Source: Aquamicrobium sp.
GTDB taxonomy: Bacteria > Pseudomonadota > Alphaproteobacteria > Rhizobiales > Rhizobiaceae
Length of the DNA: 9,739 bases
Assembly (NCBI GenBank): GCA_014860725.1
Contig: JACZJD010000531.1
Coordinates: forward strand, 1-9,739
Reading direction: 5' to 3'
The translations under genes were made by a program, and so were the position numbers. Shown piece after piece: positions 1-6,335 of the stretch. Under the pieces are notes generated by a model. That model saw only the letters and a list, made by a program, of their open reading frames with translations, was not told where the DNA came from and made no database searches. Position 1 is the first letter of the stretch. The number at the start of each line of letters is the position of its first letter.

Positions 1-319
1 GGGTGAAGCCGGCCTCGCCCTGCATGGCGGCGACGAAGTCCCGGCTTCTCGCCGCCACGATCGCGGCCGCGCGGGCGAGGATCTCGCCGCGCTCGTGGGC
101 GACGGGCGGGCCCTTGCGGAAGGCGGCGGCGGCAGCCTCCACCATGACCGCGACCTGCCGGGCCGATGCCGGGCGGACATGGCCGACGGGCGTCAGCAGG
201 AACTTGTCGAGCACCGGGACCGGCGCGCCTTCCCCCTCCTCCCAGCGCCCGCCGGTCAGCAGCCTCGCCTCCGCCTGTCGCGAGGCGGCGATGTTGGCGT
301 TCGTTGTCGTGTCGTTCAC
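1..319 (-). CDS. Aldehyde dehydrogenase family protein, N-terminal part (cut by window edge)
   Basis: The minus frame opens with GTG at 319 and stays open for about 106 codons to the window edge. A purine-rich GGAAAGG ribosome site lies about 7 nt before the GTG. The product starts with a polar tail, then LLTGGRWEEGEG, a variant of the 'inGeW' strand that opens the NAD(P)-binding domain of aldehyde dehydrogenases. It continues with ASARQVAVMVEAAAAAF and ERGEILARAAAIVAARSRDF, which match the first helices of the family. The cofactor loop and the catalytic Cys and Glu would lie beyond the edge, so activity cannot be judged. The gene begins 23 nt after the transporter fusion gene and is probably co-transcribed with it. 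Family knowledge: NAD(P)-dependent oxidation of an aldehyde to an acid, in the cytoplasm. Inference: it removes an aldehyde made from the imported substrate. An upstream in-frame GTG exists but has no ribosome site. Family assignment is fairly sure; substrate is unknown. Confidence 0.78.
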   Translation of the reverse strand, partial: MNDTTTNANIAASRQAEARLLTGGRWEEGEGAPVPVLDKFLLTPVGHVRPASARQVAVMVEAAAAAFRKGPPVAHERGEILARAAAIVAARSRDFVAAMQGEAGFT

Positions 320-342
320 GGCCGGACCTTTCCGCACTTCGT

Positions 343-2880
343 TCACAGCCAAAGGATCTGCTTGCGATAATCGAGGTCCGTGAGCAGCGCCTGGGCCGGA
401 CCCTGATGGAACACCTCGCCGCGCTCGAGTGCGAACACCCGGTCGGCGAGCGCCAGCACGAGGTCGAGATTGTGTTCCACGACGATGACGGGCAGGTCGG
501 CGCGCAGCCGGTCGAGCACCTCGAACAACTCCTCGATGACGGCCGGCGCCAAGCCCTCGAACGGCTCGTCGAGCAGCAGCAGCCTGACGTTGCCGGACAG
601 CGCCCGCGCGATGGACAGCATCTGCTGCGCGCCGCCGGAGAGGTAGTCGGCATGGCTGTGCAGGCGTTCGCGCAGGCGCGGGAACATCTCCATGATGCGC
701 TCCTCGCTCCACACCACGCCGCCCGGCGCCTCGGGGGCGCGCGCGAGCCGCCCCAGCTCGAGGTTCTCGGCGACCGTCATGCCGGCGAAGAGACCCCGGT
801 TCTGCGGCACGTAGCCGATGCCGAGCCGGGCGACCTCATAGGCGGGCAGCCCGACGATCTCGCGCCCCTCGAAGACGATGCTGCCCGTCTTCGGCGGCAC
901 CAGCCCGGCCAGCGACTTCAGGAACGTCGACTTGCCGGCGCCGTTGCGGCCGAGCAGCGCGACGATCTCGCCCTTGCGCACCTCCAGCGTCGCGTCGTTG
1001 AGGATGTGGCTCTTGCCGTAGAAGGTGTTGAGCTTCTGCGCCGAGAGCACGACCTCGTTCCCGCTCACCGCGCATGGCGGCCGGCCGGCGAGCGCATACG
1101 CGCCCTTGCCGGTGTAGATTTCCTGCACGCGCCGGTCGTTGCGGATTTCCTCCGGCCCGCCGGAGACCAGCACCTCGCCCTGGTTCATCACCGTGACGCG
1201 GTGCGACAGGGCGAGCACGCGGTCGATGTCGTGCTCGACGATCAGCACCGGGATGTTGGACGACACCGTGCACACGAGGTTGGAGACGCGCTCGCGCTCG
1301 GCCGCGGCAAGGCCCGCCAGCGGCTCGTCGAGCAGCAGCACCTGCGGGCGCGAGGCGAGCGCGATGCCGAGATCGACGAGCCGCTGGCCGCCATAGGACA
1401 GGTCCTTGCCCTTGATGTCCTCGATGCCTTCGAGGCCGAGGAAGCGGACCAGCTCGGCCGTGTCGGCGTTCACCTGCGCGTAGCTGTCGACGTCGCGCCA
1501 GAAGTTGAAGCGGCCGGGATGGCGCGCCTGGGTGGACAGGCGCAGGTTCTCGTGGATCGACAGCCCCTCGAACAGGTTGGTGATCTGGAAGGAGCGGGCG
1601 AGCCCCTGCTGGCAGATCGCGTCGGGGGAAAGGCCGTGGATCGGCCGGCCGTTGAGCCTGACCGTGCCGCGGTCGGGCGCGTAGGCGCCGGAGATCAGGT
1701 TGAACAGCGTCGTCTTGCCGGCGCCGTTCGGCCCGATCAGCGCGTGAATCTGCCCCGCCTCCACGGTGAGGCCGGCGCCGTTCACGGCCTGGATGCCGCC
1801 GAAGCGCTTCGCCACGTCCTCGACCTCGAGCGCCGCGCCCTCGCGGCGCTGCGGCCGCAGGAACTCCGGCAGGGCGAGGCCCTGATAGATCCTGCGCCGG
1901 CTCATGGCCGCGTCCTCCTCGGGCGGCGGCCGCAGGCGATCGCGAATCCGGGCACCGATGCCGACGATGCCACCCGGCGAATACATGACGAAGGCGACGA
2001 AGATCAGGCCGAACCACAGCAGCCAGTCCTGTGTCCAGATCGAGAACAGCTCGCGGAACAGGATGTAGAACACGACGCCGACGGCGGGGCCGAGGATGTG
2101 GTGGTGCATGCCGCCGATGACGACCATGGCGAGCAGCTCGCCGGAAAACTCGATCGAGGTCGCCTCGGCCGACACGATGTAGTGCTGGAAGCCCGACAGC
2201 GCGCCGGCAAGCGCAGTGACGGCGGACGACAGCACGAACACCGCGAGCTTGTAGCGCTGGACCGGATAGCCCTGGAACGTCGCCCGCGCCTGGTTCTCGC
2301 GGATGGCGACGAGGACGTGGCCGAACGGCGAATGGACGACGCGCAGAAGCAGGTAGAGCGTGGCAAGACCGACCAGGGCGACGAAGATATAGTAGTTCAT
2401 CTGCACGTCGAGGCTGACCGGCCCGATCGAGCCGCGCCGCAGGCCGCCGAGGCCATCCTCGCCGCCGGTGACGGCGGTCCAGCGGAAGGAGATGGTGTAG
2501 GTGAGCGCGCAGAGCGCCAGCGTCATCAGCGCGAAATAGACGCCGCGGCGGCGCAGCATCAGCGCGCCGATGACGGCGGAGAGGAGCGCCACGAACGCCA
2601 TGCCGCACAGGATCGGCAGGACGATCTGGTCGGGGAAGACGTGGCGCTGGGCGAGCGCCGCCGCATAGCCGCCGATGCCGAACCAGGCGGCGTGGCCGAA
2701 CGAGACGAGGCCGGCATAGCCCATCATCATGTTCAGGCCGAGGGCGGCGATCGTCAGGAAAACGATCACCGTCGCCGTGCTGACCGTCAGGCCGAACCAC
2801 GGCACGACGAAGGGCAGCACCGCGAGGCCGACGGCGGCGATCAGCAGCGGCTGATACTTGGCAAGAAGGCTGGACTTCAT
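343..2880 (-). CDS. Fused HAAT-family ABC transporter: LivM permease + LivG ATPase + LivF ATPase (845 aa)
   Basis: One uninterrupted frame holds three proteins that are normally separate. Residues 1-325 are a complete LivM-type permease with many hydrophobic segments and the family stretch GLVSFGHAAWFGIGGYAAA. Residues 326-604 are LivG-like: Walker A GPNGAGKT at 383-390, Q-loop Gln at about 432, signature LSYGGQ at about 494, Walker B LLLDEP at about 515 and switch His in VEHD at about 550. Residues 605-845 are LivF-like: Walker A GRNGAGKS at 644-651, signature LSGGAQ at about 747, LLLDEP at about 768 and VEHN at about 803. All nucleotide-binding motifs are intact. The LivG-LivF linker is only about 20 residues. 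The ATG overlaps the LivH stop as ATGA, so translation is probably coupled. Role from the family: inner-membrane permease plus both cytoplasmic motor domains of an importer for branched-chain amino acids or related carboxylates and amides. The catabolic neighbours suggest a non-amino-acid substrate (inference). LivM-LivG fusions are known; the three-part form is less usual. A lost stop at the LivM/LivG joint from a sequencing indel is possible. Confidence 0.9.
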   Translation of the reverse strand: MKSSLLAKYQPLLIAAVGLAVLPFVVPWFGLTVSTATVIVFLTIAALGLNMMMGYAGLVSFGHAAWFGIGGYAAALAQRHVFPDQIVLPILCGMAFVALLSAVIGALMLRRRGVYFALMTLALCALTYTISFRWTAVTGGEDGLGGLRRGSIGPVSLDVQMNYYIFVALVGLATLYLLLRVVHSPFGHVLVAIRENQARATFQGYPVQRYKLAVFVLSSAVTALAGALSGFQHYIVSAEATSIEFSGELLAMVVIGGMHHHILGPAVGVVFYILFRELFSIWTQDWLLWFGLIFVAFVMYSPGGIVGIGARIRDRLRPPPEEDAAMSRRRIYQGLALPEFLRPQRREGAALEVEDVAKRFGGIQAVNGAGLTVEAGQIHALIGPNGAGKTTLFNLISGAYAPDRGTVRLNGRPIHGLSPDAICQQGLARSFQITNLFEGLSIHENLRLSTQARHPGRFNFWRDVDSYAQVNADTAELVRFLGLEGIEDIKGKDLSYGGQRLVDLGIALASRPQVLLLDEPLAGLAAAERERVSNLVCTVSSNIPVLIVEHDIDRVLALSHRVTVMNQGEVLVSGGPEEIRNDRRVQEIYTGKGAYALAGRPPCAVSGNEVVLSAQKLNTFYGKSHILNDATLEVRKGEIVALLGRNGAGKSTFLKSLAGLVPPKTGSIVFEGREIVGLPAYEVARLGIGYVPQNRGLFAGMTVAENLELGRLARAPEAPGGVVWSEERIMEMFPRLRERLHSHADYLSGGAQQMLSIARALSGNVRLLLLDEPFEGLAPAVIEELFEVLDRLRADLPVIVVEHNLDLVLALADRVFALERGEVFHQGPAQALLTDLDYRKQILWL
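1903..1920 (-). promoter_or_regulatory. Possible internal ribosome site and ATG for free LivG inside the fusion gene
   Basis: At the LivM/LivG joint the minus strand reads GAGGAGG (1914-1920), then 8 nt, then ATG at 1903-1905 in frame with the LivG domain (MSRRRIYQ...). This is near-ideal Shine-Dalgarno spacing. The bases also encode Glu-Glu of the LivM tail, so the match could be chance. If used, a separate LivG-LivF protein of 520 aa would be made besides the full fusion. The ATG is followed by A, giving ATGA, so a one-base frame change upstream would turn this into the same stop-start overlap seen between livH and livM. That hints that the fusion arose from, or is an artefact of, such a joint. 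Confidence 0.45.
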
Positions 2881-3767
2881 TTCTCGAACTTCTCGATCGG
2901 CTCGCCCAGGAGGCCGCGCGGTCGCAGCAGCAGCACCAGGAACATCAGGACGTACATGGAAGCCTCGCCGGCGGCGGGCGCGAAATGGATGGTGACGCCG
3001 CGCACGACGCCGACCAGCACCGCCGCGAGCACGACTCCCCAGAAGCTGCCGAGCCCGCCGATGACCACGACGACGAAGGCTATGGTGAGGATTTCGGCGC
3101 CCATGGCCGGATGGACGATGGTGATCGGCGCGAAGAGCGCGCCCGCGAGGGCGGCGAGCCCGACGCCGAGCATGACGACCGTGGTCATGTAGGGCTGGAG
3201 GCGGATGCCGAGCGCAGCCACCATGTCGGGCTGCTGGATGCCGGCGCGCACGACGCGGCCGAACGACGTCCTGTTGAGGAGCAGCCACAGGCCGGCCATC
3301 ACCACCACGACCACGGCGAGCAGCGTCAGCCGGTAGCGGGAGAACAGGAACTCGCCAACCATGACCGGGCCGCGGAACTCGGGCGGCAGGTTCTGCACCA
3401 GCGGCGCGGAGCCCCAGATCATGCGCAGCGCCTGCTCGGCCACCATGGCCAGCCCGAAGGTGACCAAGAGGCTGAGGATCGCATCCTCGCGGTAGAAGCG
3501 CCGCAGGATCAGGCGCTCGAAGACGATGCCGAGGATCGCGACGAGGAACGGGGAGATCACGACGCCGGGCATGAAGCCGAGCCGGCGGCTGATCGTGACC
3601 GACAGATAGGCGCCGAGCGCATAGAAGGCGCCGTGCGCGAGATTCACGATGCCGCCGACGCTGAAGATCAGCGACAGGCCGAGGGCGATAAGCAGGTAGT
3701 AGCCTCCGAGCACGAGGCCGTTGACCACCTGCTCCAGCAGAAAGACGAATTGCATCATCGGGTCCAC
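2877..3767 (-). CDS. livH: Branched-chain amino acid-type ABC transporter permease LivH
   Basis: This is an integral inner-membrane protein of 296 aa (GTG start at 3767), or 293 or 292 aa if one of the ATG codons at 3758 or 3755 is used. No site has a convincing Shine-Dalgarno, so the start is uncertain by a few codons. Hydrophobic segments span the whole length. Family hallmarks are VNGLVLGGYYLLIALGLSLIF near the N-terminus, GIVNLAHGAFYALGAYLS, the loop TSFGRVVRAGIQQPDMVAALGI, and the C-terminal FVVVVIGGLGSFWG and RPRGLLGE. The length is usual for LivH. It pairs with the LivM domain of the downstream fusion to form the translocation channel. It follows the binding-protein gene after 53 nt that contain a strong hairpin, and its TGA overlaps the livM ATG. 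The bound substrate may not be leucine, isoleucine or valine; the HAAT family also carries aromatic and other carboxylates. Confidence 0.93.
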   Translation of the reverse strand: MDPMMQFVFLLEQVVNGLVLGGYYLLIALGLSLIFSVGGIVNLAHGAFYALGAYLSVTISRRLGFMPGVVISPFLVAILGIVFERLILRRFYREDAILSLLVTFGLAMVAEQALRMIWGSAPLVQNLPPEFRGPVMVGEFLFSRYRLTLLAVVVVVMAGLWLLLNRTSFGRVVRAGIQQPDMVAALGIRLQPYMTTVVMLGVGLAALAGALFAPITIVHPAMGAEILTIAFVVVVIGGLGSFWGVVLAAVLVGVVRGVTIHFAPAAGEASMYVLMFLVLLLRPRGLLGEPIEKFEK

Positions 3768-3779
3768 GAGGTTCAGCCG

Positions 3780-3806
3780 GCGGGCGGTCCGTCACGGGCC
3801 GCCCGC
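3780..3806 (-). repeat. Intercistronic hairpin between binding-protein gene and livH
   Basis: A perfect inverted repeat has 8-bp all-G/C arms at 3780-3787 (GCGGGCGG) and 3799-3806 (CCGCCCGC), with an 11-nt loop. It lies 14 nt after the binding-protein stop and ends 12 nt before the livH GTG. There is no T tract, so it does not look like a full intrinsic terminator. In ABC importers such stem-loops commonly protect the upstream binding-protein message from 3' exonucleases or thin out transcription, so that binding protein exceeds membrane subunits. That function is inferred here; the repeat itself is seen directly. Confidence 0.6.
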
Positions 3807-3820
3807 GGCGTGTCGATCGC

Positions 3821-5092
3821 TCAGAACGTGCAGGCGTTCTGCTCCGCCGTGGGGTAGATCCCCTCCAGCGGCTCGGAGGCGGCCGGAACCGCGTCGCCGA
3901 GCACGATCATGTCGTACTCGTCGGCCGCCTCGCCCTCGGGCTTCACCGTGAACGGATAGGCCTCCTGGATGAGCTGATGGTCCCACGGGCGGAAATAGGC
4001 CGGCCGGTCCTTGAGGATGTCGAACTCGGCGCCCGATTCCAGATACTCGATCAGGGCCGGGGTCTCGGCCGAGCCGGCTTCTGCCATCGCCTGCGCCATG
4101 ATCTTCAGCGTGACGTAGGAGATCCAGGCGTGGTTCTCGGGCAGGCGGTTGTATTTGGCCTGGAACGCCTCGACGAAGGCCTTCGACCGCGGGTTGTCCA
4201 GCGTGTGATACCAGACCGTCGGCCATGTGCCGGTCAGGTTGCCGACGCCGGCCGCCCAGGCGTCGGCCGTGTTGAGGTTGAAGCCGACCGTCGGGAACGG
4301 CAGGCCGAACTCGGCATACTGCTTGACGAAGTTCGTCACCTGGTTGCCGGCGAGGTTGAGGCAGACGACGTCGGGCCGCGCCTGCCGGACCTTGAGCAGG
4401 AACGGGCTGAAATCGGTGACGTCGGTCGCGATCAGCTCGTCGCCGAGCAGCGTCGCGTTGTTGGCGGCGAAGAAGTTCCTGGCCGCGGCGAGAAGGTCGT
4501 GGCCGAACACGTAGTCGGCCGTCAGCGTGTAGAAGTTCTTGCCCTCGACCATGCCGTCGCGCTTGAGCGCGCTGCCGACGGCATTGACCATCACCGTGTT
4601 GGGGATGTCGATGCAGAACATGTACTTGCTGCAGCTCGCCGCGCGCAGCACGTCCGAGCGCGGGCCGACGGCGATGAACAGCTTCTGATGGCGCGCCGCG
4701 ACCTGCGAGATGGCGAGCGCGGAGGCCGAGCTGATCTCGCCGGCGATGAAATCGACCCCGTCGCGCTCGATCATGCGCTGGGCCTTGGTGGTCGCGTTCT
4801 CGGGATTGATCGAATCCTCGGACATGACGTTGATCTGGCGGCCGTTGACGCCGCCGGCGGCGTTGATCTCCTCCGCAGCCATCTGGATGCCCTGGACGGC
4901 ATATTCGCCCAGCGTGCCGAGAAAGCCGGTCATCGGCGTCAGATGGCCGATGCGGATCGCCTGCGGCTGCGCCCGCACGATGGCGGGAAACCCGAGCAGC
5001 CCCGCGGCCGCCGCGCCGGCGCCCGCCTTGAGTGCATCGCGCCTGGACCAGTATCCGGACGCGCGCGTTGAACCTCCCTCGAAAGTCTTCAT
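3821..5092 (-). CDS. Periplasmic substrate-binding protein of HAAT ABC importer (LivK-like, Tat-type signal)
   Basis: This is a 423-aa type-1 periplasmic binding protein (Peripla_BP_6 / LivK-like). I chose the ATG at 5092 because GGAGG at 5100-5104 lies 7 nt before it. An ATG two codons earlier (5098) is only 1 nt from that site, and the frame also runs further upstream without support. Residues 16-41 form a signal peptide with twin arginines (SRRDALK), a hydrophobic Ala/Gly/Leu stretch and probable cleavage after VRA-41. The mature protein starts IRIGHLTPMTGFLGTLGEYAVQGIQMAAEEINAAGGVNGR, the classic first-lobe opening of the family, followed by TKAQRMIERDGVDFIAGE and SALAISQVAARH. Role: capture of substrate in the periplasm and delivery to LivH/LivM. 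As first gene of the operon, divergent from the LysR gene, it is probably the regulated entry point. The ligand is unknown; the neighbouring catabolic enzymes argue against simple branched-chain amino acid uptake. Confidence 0.93.
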   Translation of the reverse strand: MKTFEGGSTRASGYWSRRDALKAGAGAAAAGLLGFPAIVRAQPQAIRIGHLTPMTGFLGTLGEYAVQGIQMAAEEINAAGGVNGRQINVMSEDSINPENATTKAQRMIERDGVDFIAGEISSASALAISQVAARHQKLFIAVGPRSDVLRAASCSKYMFCIDIPNTVMVNAVGSALKRDGMVEGKNFYTLTADYVFGHDLLAAARNFFAANNATLLGDELIATDVTDFSPFLLKVRQARPDVVCLNLAGNQVTNFVKQYAEFGLPFPTVGFNLNTADAWAAGVGNLTGTWPTVWYHTLDNPRSKAFVEAFQAKYNRLPENHAWISYVTLKIMAQAMAEAGSAETPALIEYLESGAEFDILKDRPAYFRPWDHQLIQEAYPFTVKPEGEAADEYDMIVLGDAVPAASEPLEGIYPTAEQNACTF

Positions 5093-5106
5093 CGTCATTC
5101 CTCCCT
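5093..5106 (-). promoter_or_regulatory. Ribosome binding site deciding the start of the binding-protein gene
   Basis: The minus strand reads AGGGAGGAATGACG immediately before the ATG at 5092. GGAGG occupies 5100-5104, leaving 7 nt to the ATG at 5092 but only 1 nt to the ATG at 5098. Spacing therefore favours the later ATG, which also puts the twin-arginine signal at a normal distance from the N-terminus. Confidence 0.7.
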
Positions 5107-5140
5107 GACGTGACGTTTCATGCCCTGACTCGTGCCGCCT

Positions 5141-5169
5141 GGCGCCGTGGCCTCGAATGCAACGGCGCC
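5141..5169 (-). repeat. Perfect stem-loop in the putative 5' leader of the transporter operon
   Basis: The arms are GGCGCCGT at 5141-5148 and ACGGCGCC at 5162-5169: 8 bp, perfect, with a 13-nt loop. If transcription starts near 5182 as the candidate promoter suggests, this hairpin sits close to the 5' end of the mRNA, about 37 nt before the ribosome site. It could stabilise the message or affect its translation. No T run or leader peptide was seen to indicate attenuation, and in such GC-rich DNA chance is possible. Confidence 0.4.
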
Positions 5170-5188
5170 GGGGCGATCTTTTCCACGC

Positions 5189-5218
5189 AGTGTAGGAGGC
5201 CGTGCCCGCGAGCGGAAA
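5189..5218 (-). promoter_or_regulatory. Candidate sigma70-type promoter for the binding-protein/liv operon
   Basis: On the minus strand a weak -35 (TTTCCG, 5213-5218) is followed by an 18-nt spacer and a -10-like TACACT (5189-5194, four of six matches to TATAAT). Both boxes are poor, as expected for an activator-dependent promoter. The predicted start near 5182 places the upstream palindrome centre (5246) at about -64, the usual recognition-site position for LysR-type activators. That geometry is the main support for the call. Confidence 0.4.
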
Positions 5219-5237
5219 TACGGAATAGGGAAACTGA

Positions 5238-5254
5238 TATAAGCTGGACTTATA
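5238..5254. promoter_or_regulatory. LysR-type operator: palindrome TATAAG-N5-CTTATA
   Basis: The 17-nt element TATAAGCTGGACTTATA has perfect 6-bp arms and a 5-nt centre. It contains the LysR-family T-N11-A signature and also fits ATA-N9-TAT, the form described for Nac-type regulators. It lies in the divergent spacer, 26 bp before the LysR ATG and 146 bp before the binding-protein ATG. Its left arm TATAAG on the plus strand resembles a -10 box that could serve the LysR gene itself, so binding there could repress that gene while activating the operon on the other side. No good -35 for that box was seen. The element is seen directly; its use by the adjacent LysR protein is inferred. Confidence 0.68.
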
Positions 5255-5279
5255 GCCGAAACCGGTGTTCGATTGCCGG

Positions 5280-6251
5280 ATGGACATCCGTCAGCTTCGC
5301 TATTTCGTTCAGATCGTCGAGGCCGGCAGCCTCTCCAAGGCGTCGGGCCTGCTGCACATCGCGCAGCCGGCGCTGAGCCAGCAGCTCGCCAAGCTGGAGG
5401 ACCTGGTCGGCAAGCCGTTGCTCAACCGCTCGTCGCGCGGCGTCACGCCGACGGAGAACGGGCTCGCGCTCTACCATCACGCCAAGTTCATGCTGCGCCA
5501 GCTCGATCAGGCGCTGTCGATCGCGCGCAGCGAATCCGCGGTGCAGGGCATGGTCACGGTCGGCCTGCCCGCCACCACGGTCGCGGCGATCGGCCTGCCG
5601 CTCGTCACCCGCGTGCGCGAGCGCTATCCGGCGATCCTGCTCAACGTGGTGGAGGGCATGAGCGGCCATATCGGCCAGCTCATGCGGCTGGGCCAGCTCG
5701 ACCTCGCGGTGCTGTTCGGCAGCGAGGACCTGCCCGACATCGTCGTCGAGCCGCTGATGATCGAGGAGCTTTTCCTGATGCTGCCGGCGCATTCGCCGCT
5801 GGTGCCGCAGCACCGCAAGACGATCACCATCGCCGAGGCCGCCGAGCTGCCGCTGATCCTGCCGACCGGCTCGCACGGGCTGCGCCAGCGCATCGCCGCC
5901 GAGTTCGAGAACCGCGGTGTGAGCAGCAACGTCGTCGCCGAGATCGATTCGCTGTCCCTGCTGATGAACGCCGTGTTCCACGGCATGGGCGCGACCATCA
6001 AGCCGATGGGCGCGGTGATGCAGGAAGGCGCGCGCGGCCGGGAATGGCGCTGCCTGTCCTTCTCGGACCTGCGCTTCCGCCGCCGCAACTATCTCCACCG
6101 CCTGCCGCCCGAGCGCTCGACGGCCGCGGCGGTGGTGGTGGCCAACGAGCTCAAGGAATGCGCGCGCGAGCTGATCGAGAGCAAGAACTGGCGCGGCTTC
6201 GAGGAGGCGCGGGCGCAGCGCACCAACGGCGTCAGCCGCCTCGCGAGCTGA
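5280..6251 (+). CDS. LysR-family transcriptional regulator
   Basis: This 323-aa protein begins MDIRQLRYFVQIVEAGSLSK, the standard LysR opening, which is why ATG 5280 is preferred over GTG 5265, five codons earlier. Neither has a clear ribosome site. The winged helix-turn-helix covers about residues 18-37 (SKASGLLHIAQPALSQQLAKLE), followed by GKPLLNRSSRGVTPTENG and a helical linker. From about residue 90 a two-lobed effector-binding domain follows (GMVTVGLPATTVAAIGLPLV...; LDLAVLFGSEDLPDIVVEPLMIEELFLM). The sequence style resembles the Nac/CatR-like branch, by eye only. It is divergent from the importer operon and convergent with the cupin gene. Inference: it activates the importer and aldehyde dehydrogenase operon, and perhaps the enzyme operon to the right, in response to the substrate or an intermediate, and controls its own gene through the 5238-5254 palindrome. 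The effector is unknown. Confidence 0.94.
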   Translation: MDIRQLRYFVQIVEAGSLSKASGLLHIAQPALSQQLAKLEDLVGKPLLNRSSRGVTPTENGLALYHHAKFMLRQLDQALSIARSESAVQGMVTVGLPATTVAAIGLPLVTRVRERYPAILLNVVEGMSGHIGQLMRLGQLDLAVLFGSEDLPDIVVEPLMIEELFLMLPAHSPLVPQHRKTITIAEAAELPLILPTGSHGLRQRIAAEFENRGVSSNVVAEIDSLSLLMNAVFHGMGATIKPMGAVMQEGARGREWRCLSFSDLRFRRRNYLHRLPPERSTAAAVVVANELKECARELIESKNWRGFEEARAQRTNGVSRLAS

Positions 6252-6276
6252 GGCAGATTTTCCTGAAACAAGCGAC

Positions 6277-6315
6277 GGGCCGCCGGACCTCCGCTCGGGA
6301 GCGCGCCGGCCGCCC
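6277..6315. terminator. Hairpin between convergent LysR and cupin genes, possible bidirectional terminator
   Basis: The arms GGGCCGCCGG (6277-6286) and CCGGCCGCCC (6306-6315) pair at nine of ten positions. Inside the loop a second perfect 5-bp stem, CGCTC/GAGCG (6292-6296 and 6299-6303), makes a stacked or branched hairpin. It falls in the 84-bp gap after the LysR stop and after the cupin stop on the other strand. Neither side has a strong T tract; the minus side has only a short T-rich patch (CTTGTTT). It may slow or end transcription from both directions, but a simple intrinsic terminator is not proven. Confidence 0.4.
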
Positions 6316-6335
6316 GATCCTGTCTTCGCCGCGCC

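Noticed and set aside
166..3192. Plus-strand open frame of 1008 codons opposite the liv genes
   Set aside because: It is antisense to clear LivH and LivM/G/F coding sequence; the product is a low-complexity Arg/Asp/Glu/His/Ala-rich chain with no domain pattern, typical of the reverse frame of GC-rich genes.
2881..3795. Upstream extension of the fusion frame to 3795
   Set aside because: The extra 305 codons overlap livH in another frame and read as Arg/Pro/Ala-rich noise; the ATGA overlap marks the true LivM start at 2880.
5218..5240. A second LysR half-site next to the palindrome (ATA-rich stretch)
   Set aside because: The ATA triplets here do not give T-N11-A or ATA-N9-TAT with correct spacing; at best a degenerate activation site, too weak to list.
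5093..5287. Longer N-terminus for the binding protein (start at 5287)
   Set aside because: It would run through the divergent regulatory spacer and palindrome, has no ribosome site, and would bury the signal peptide about 80 residues inside the protein.
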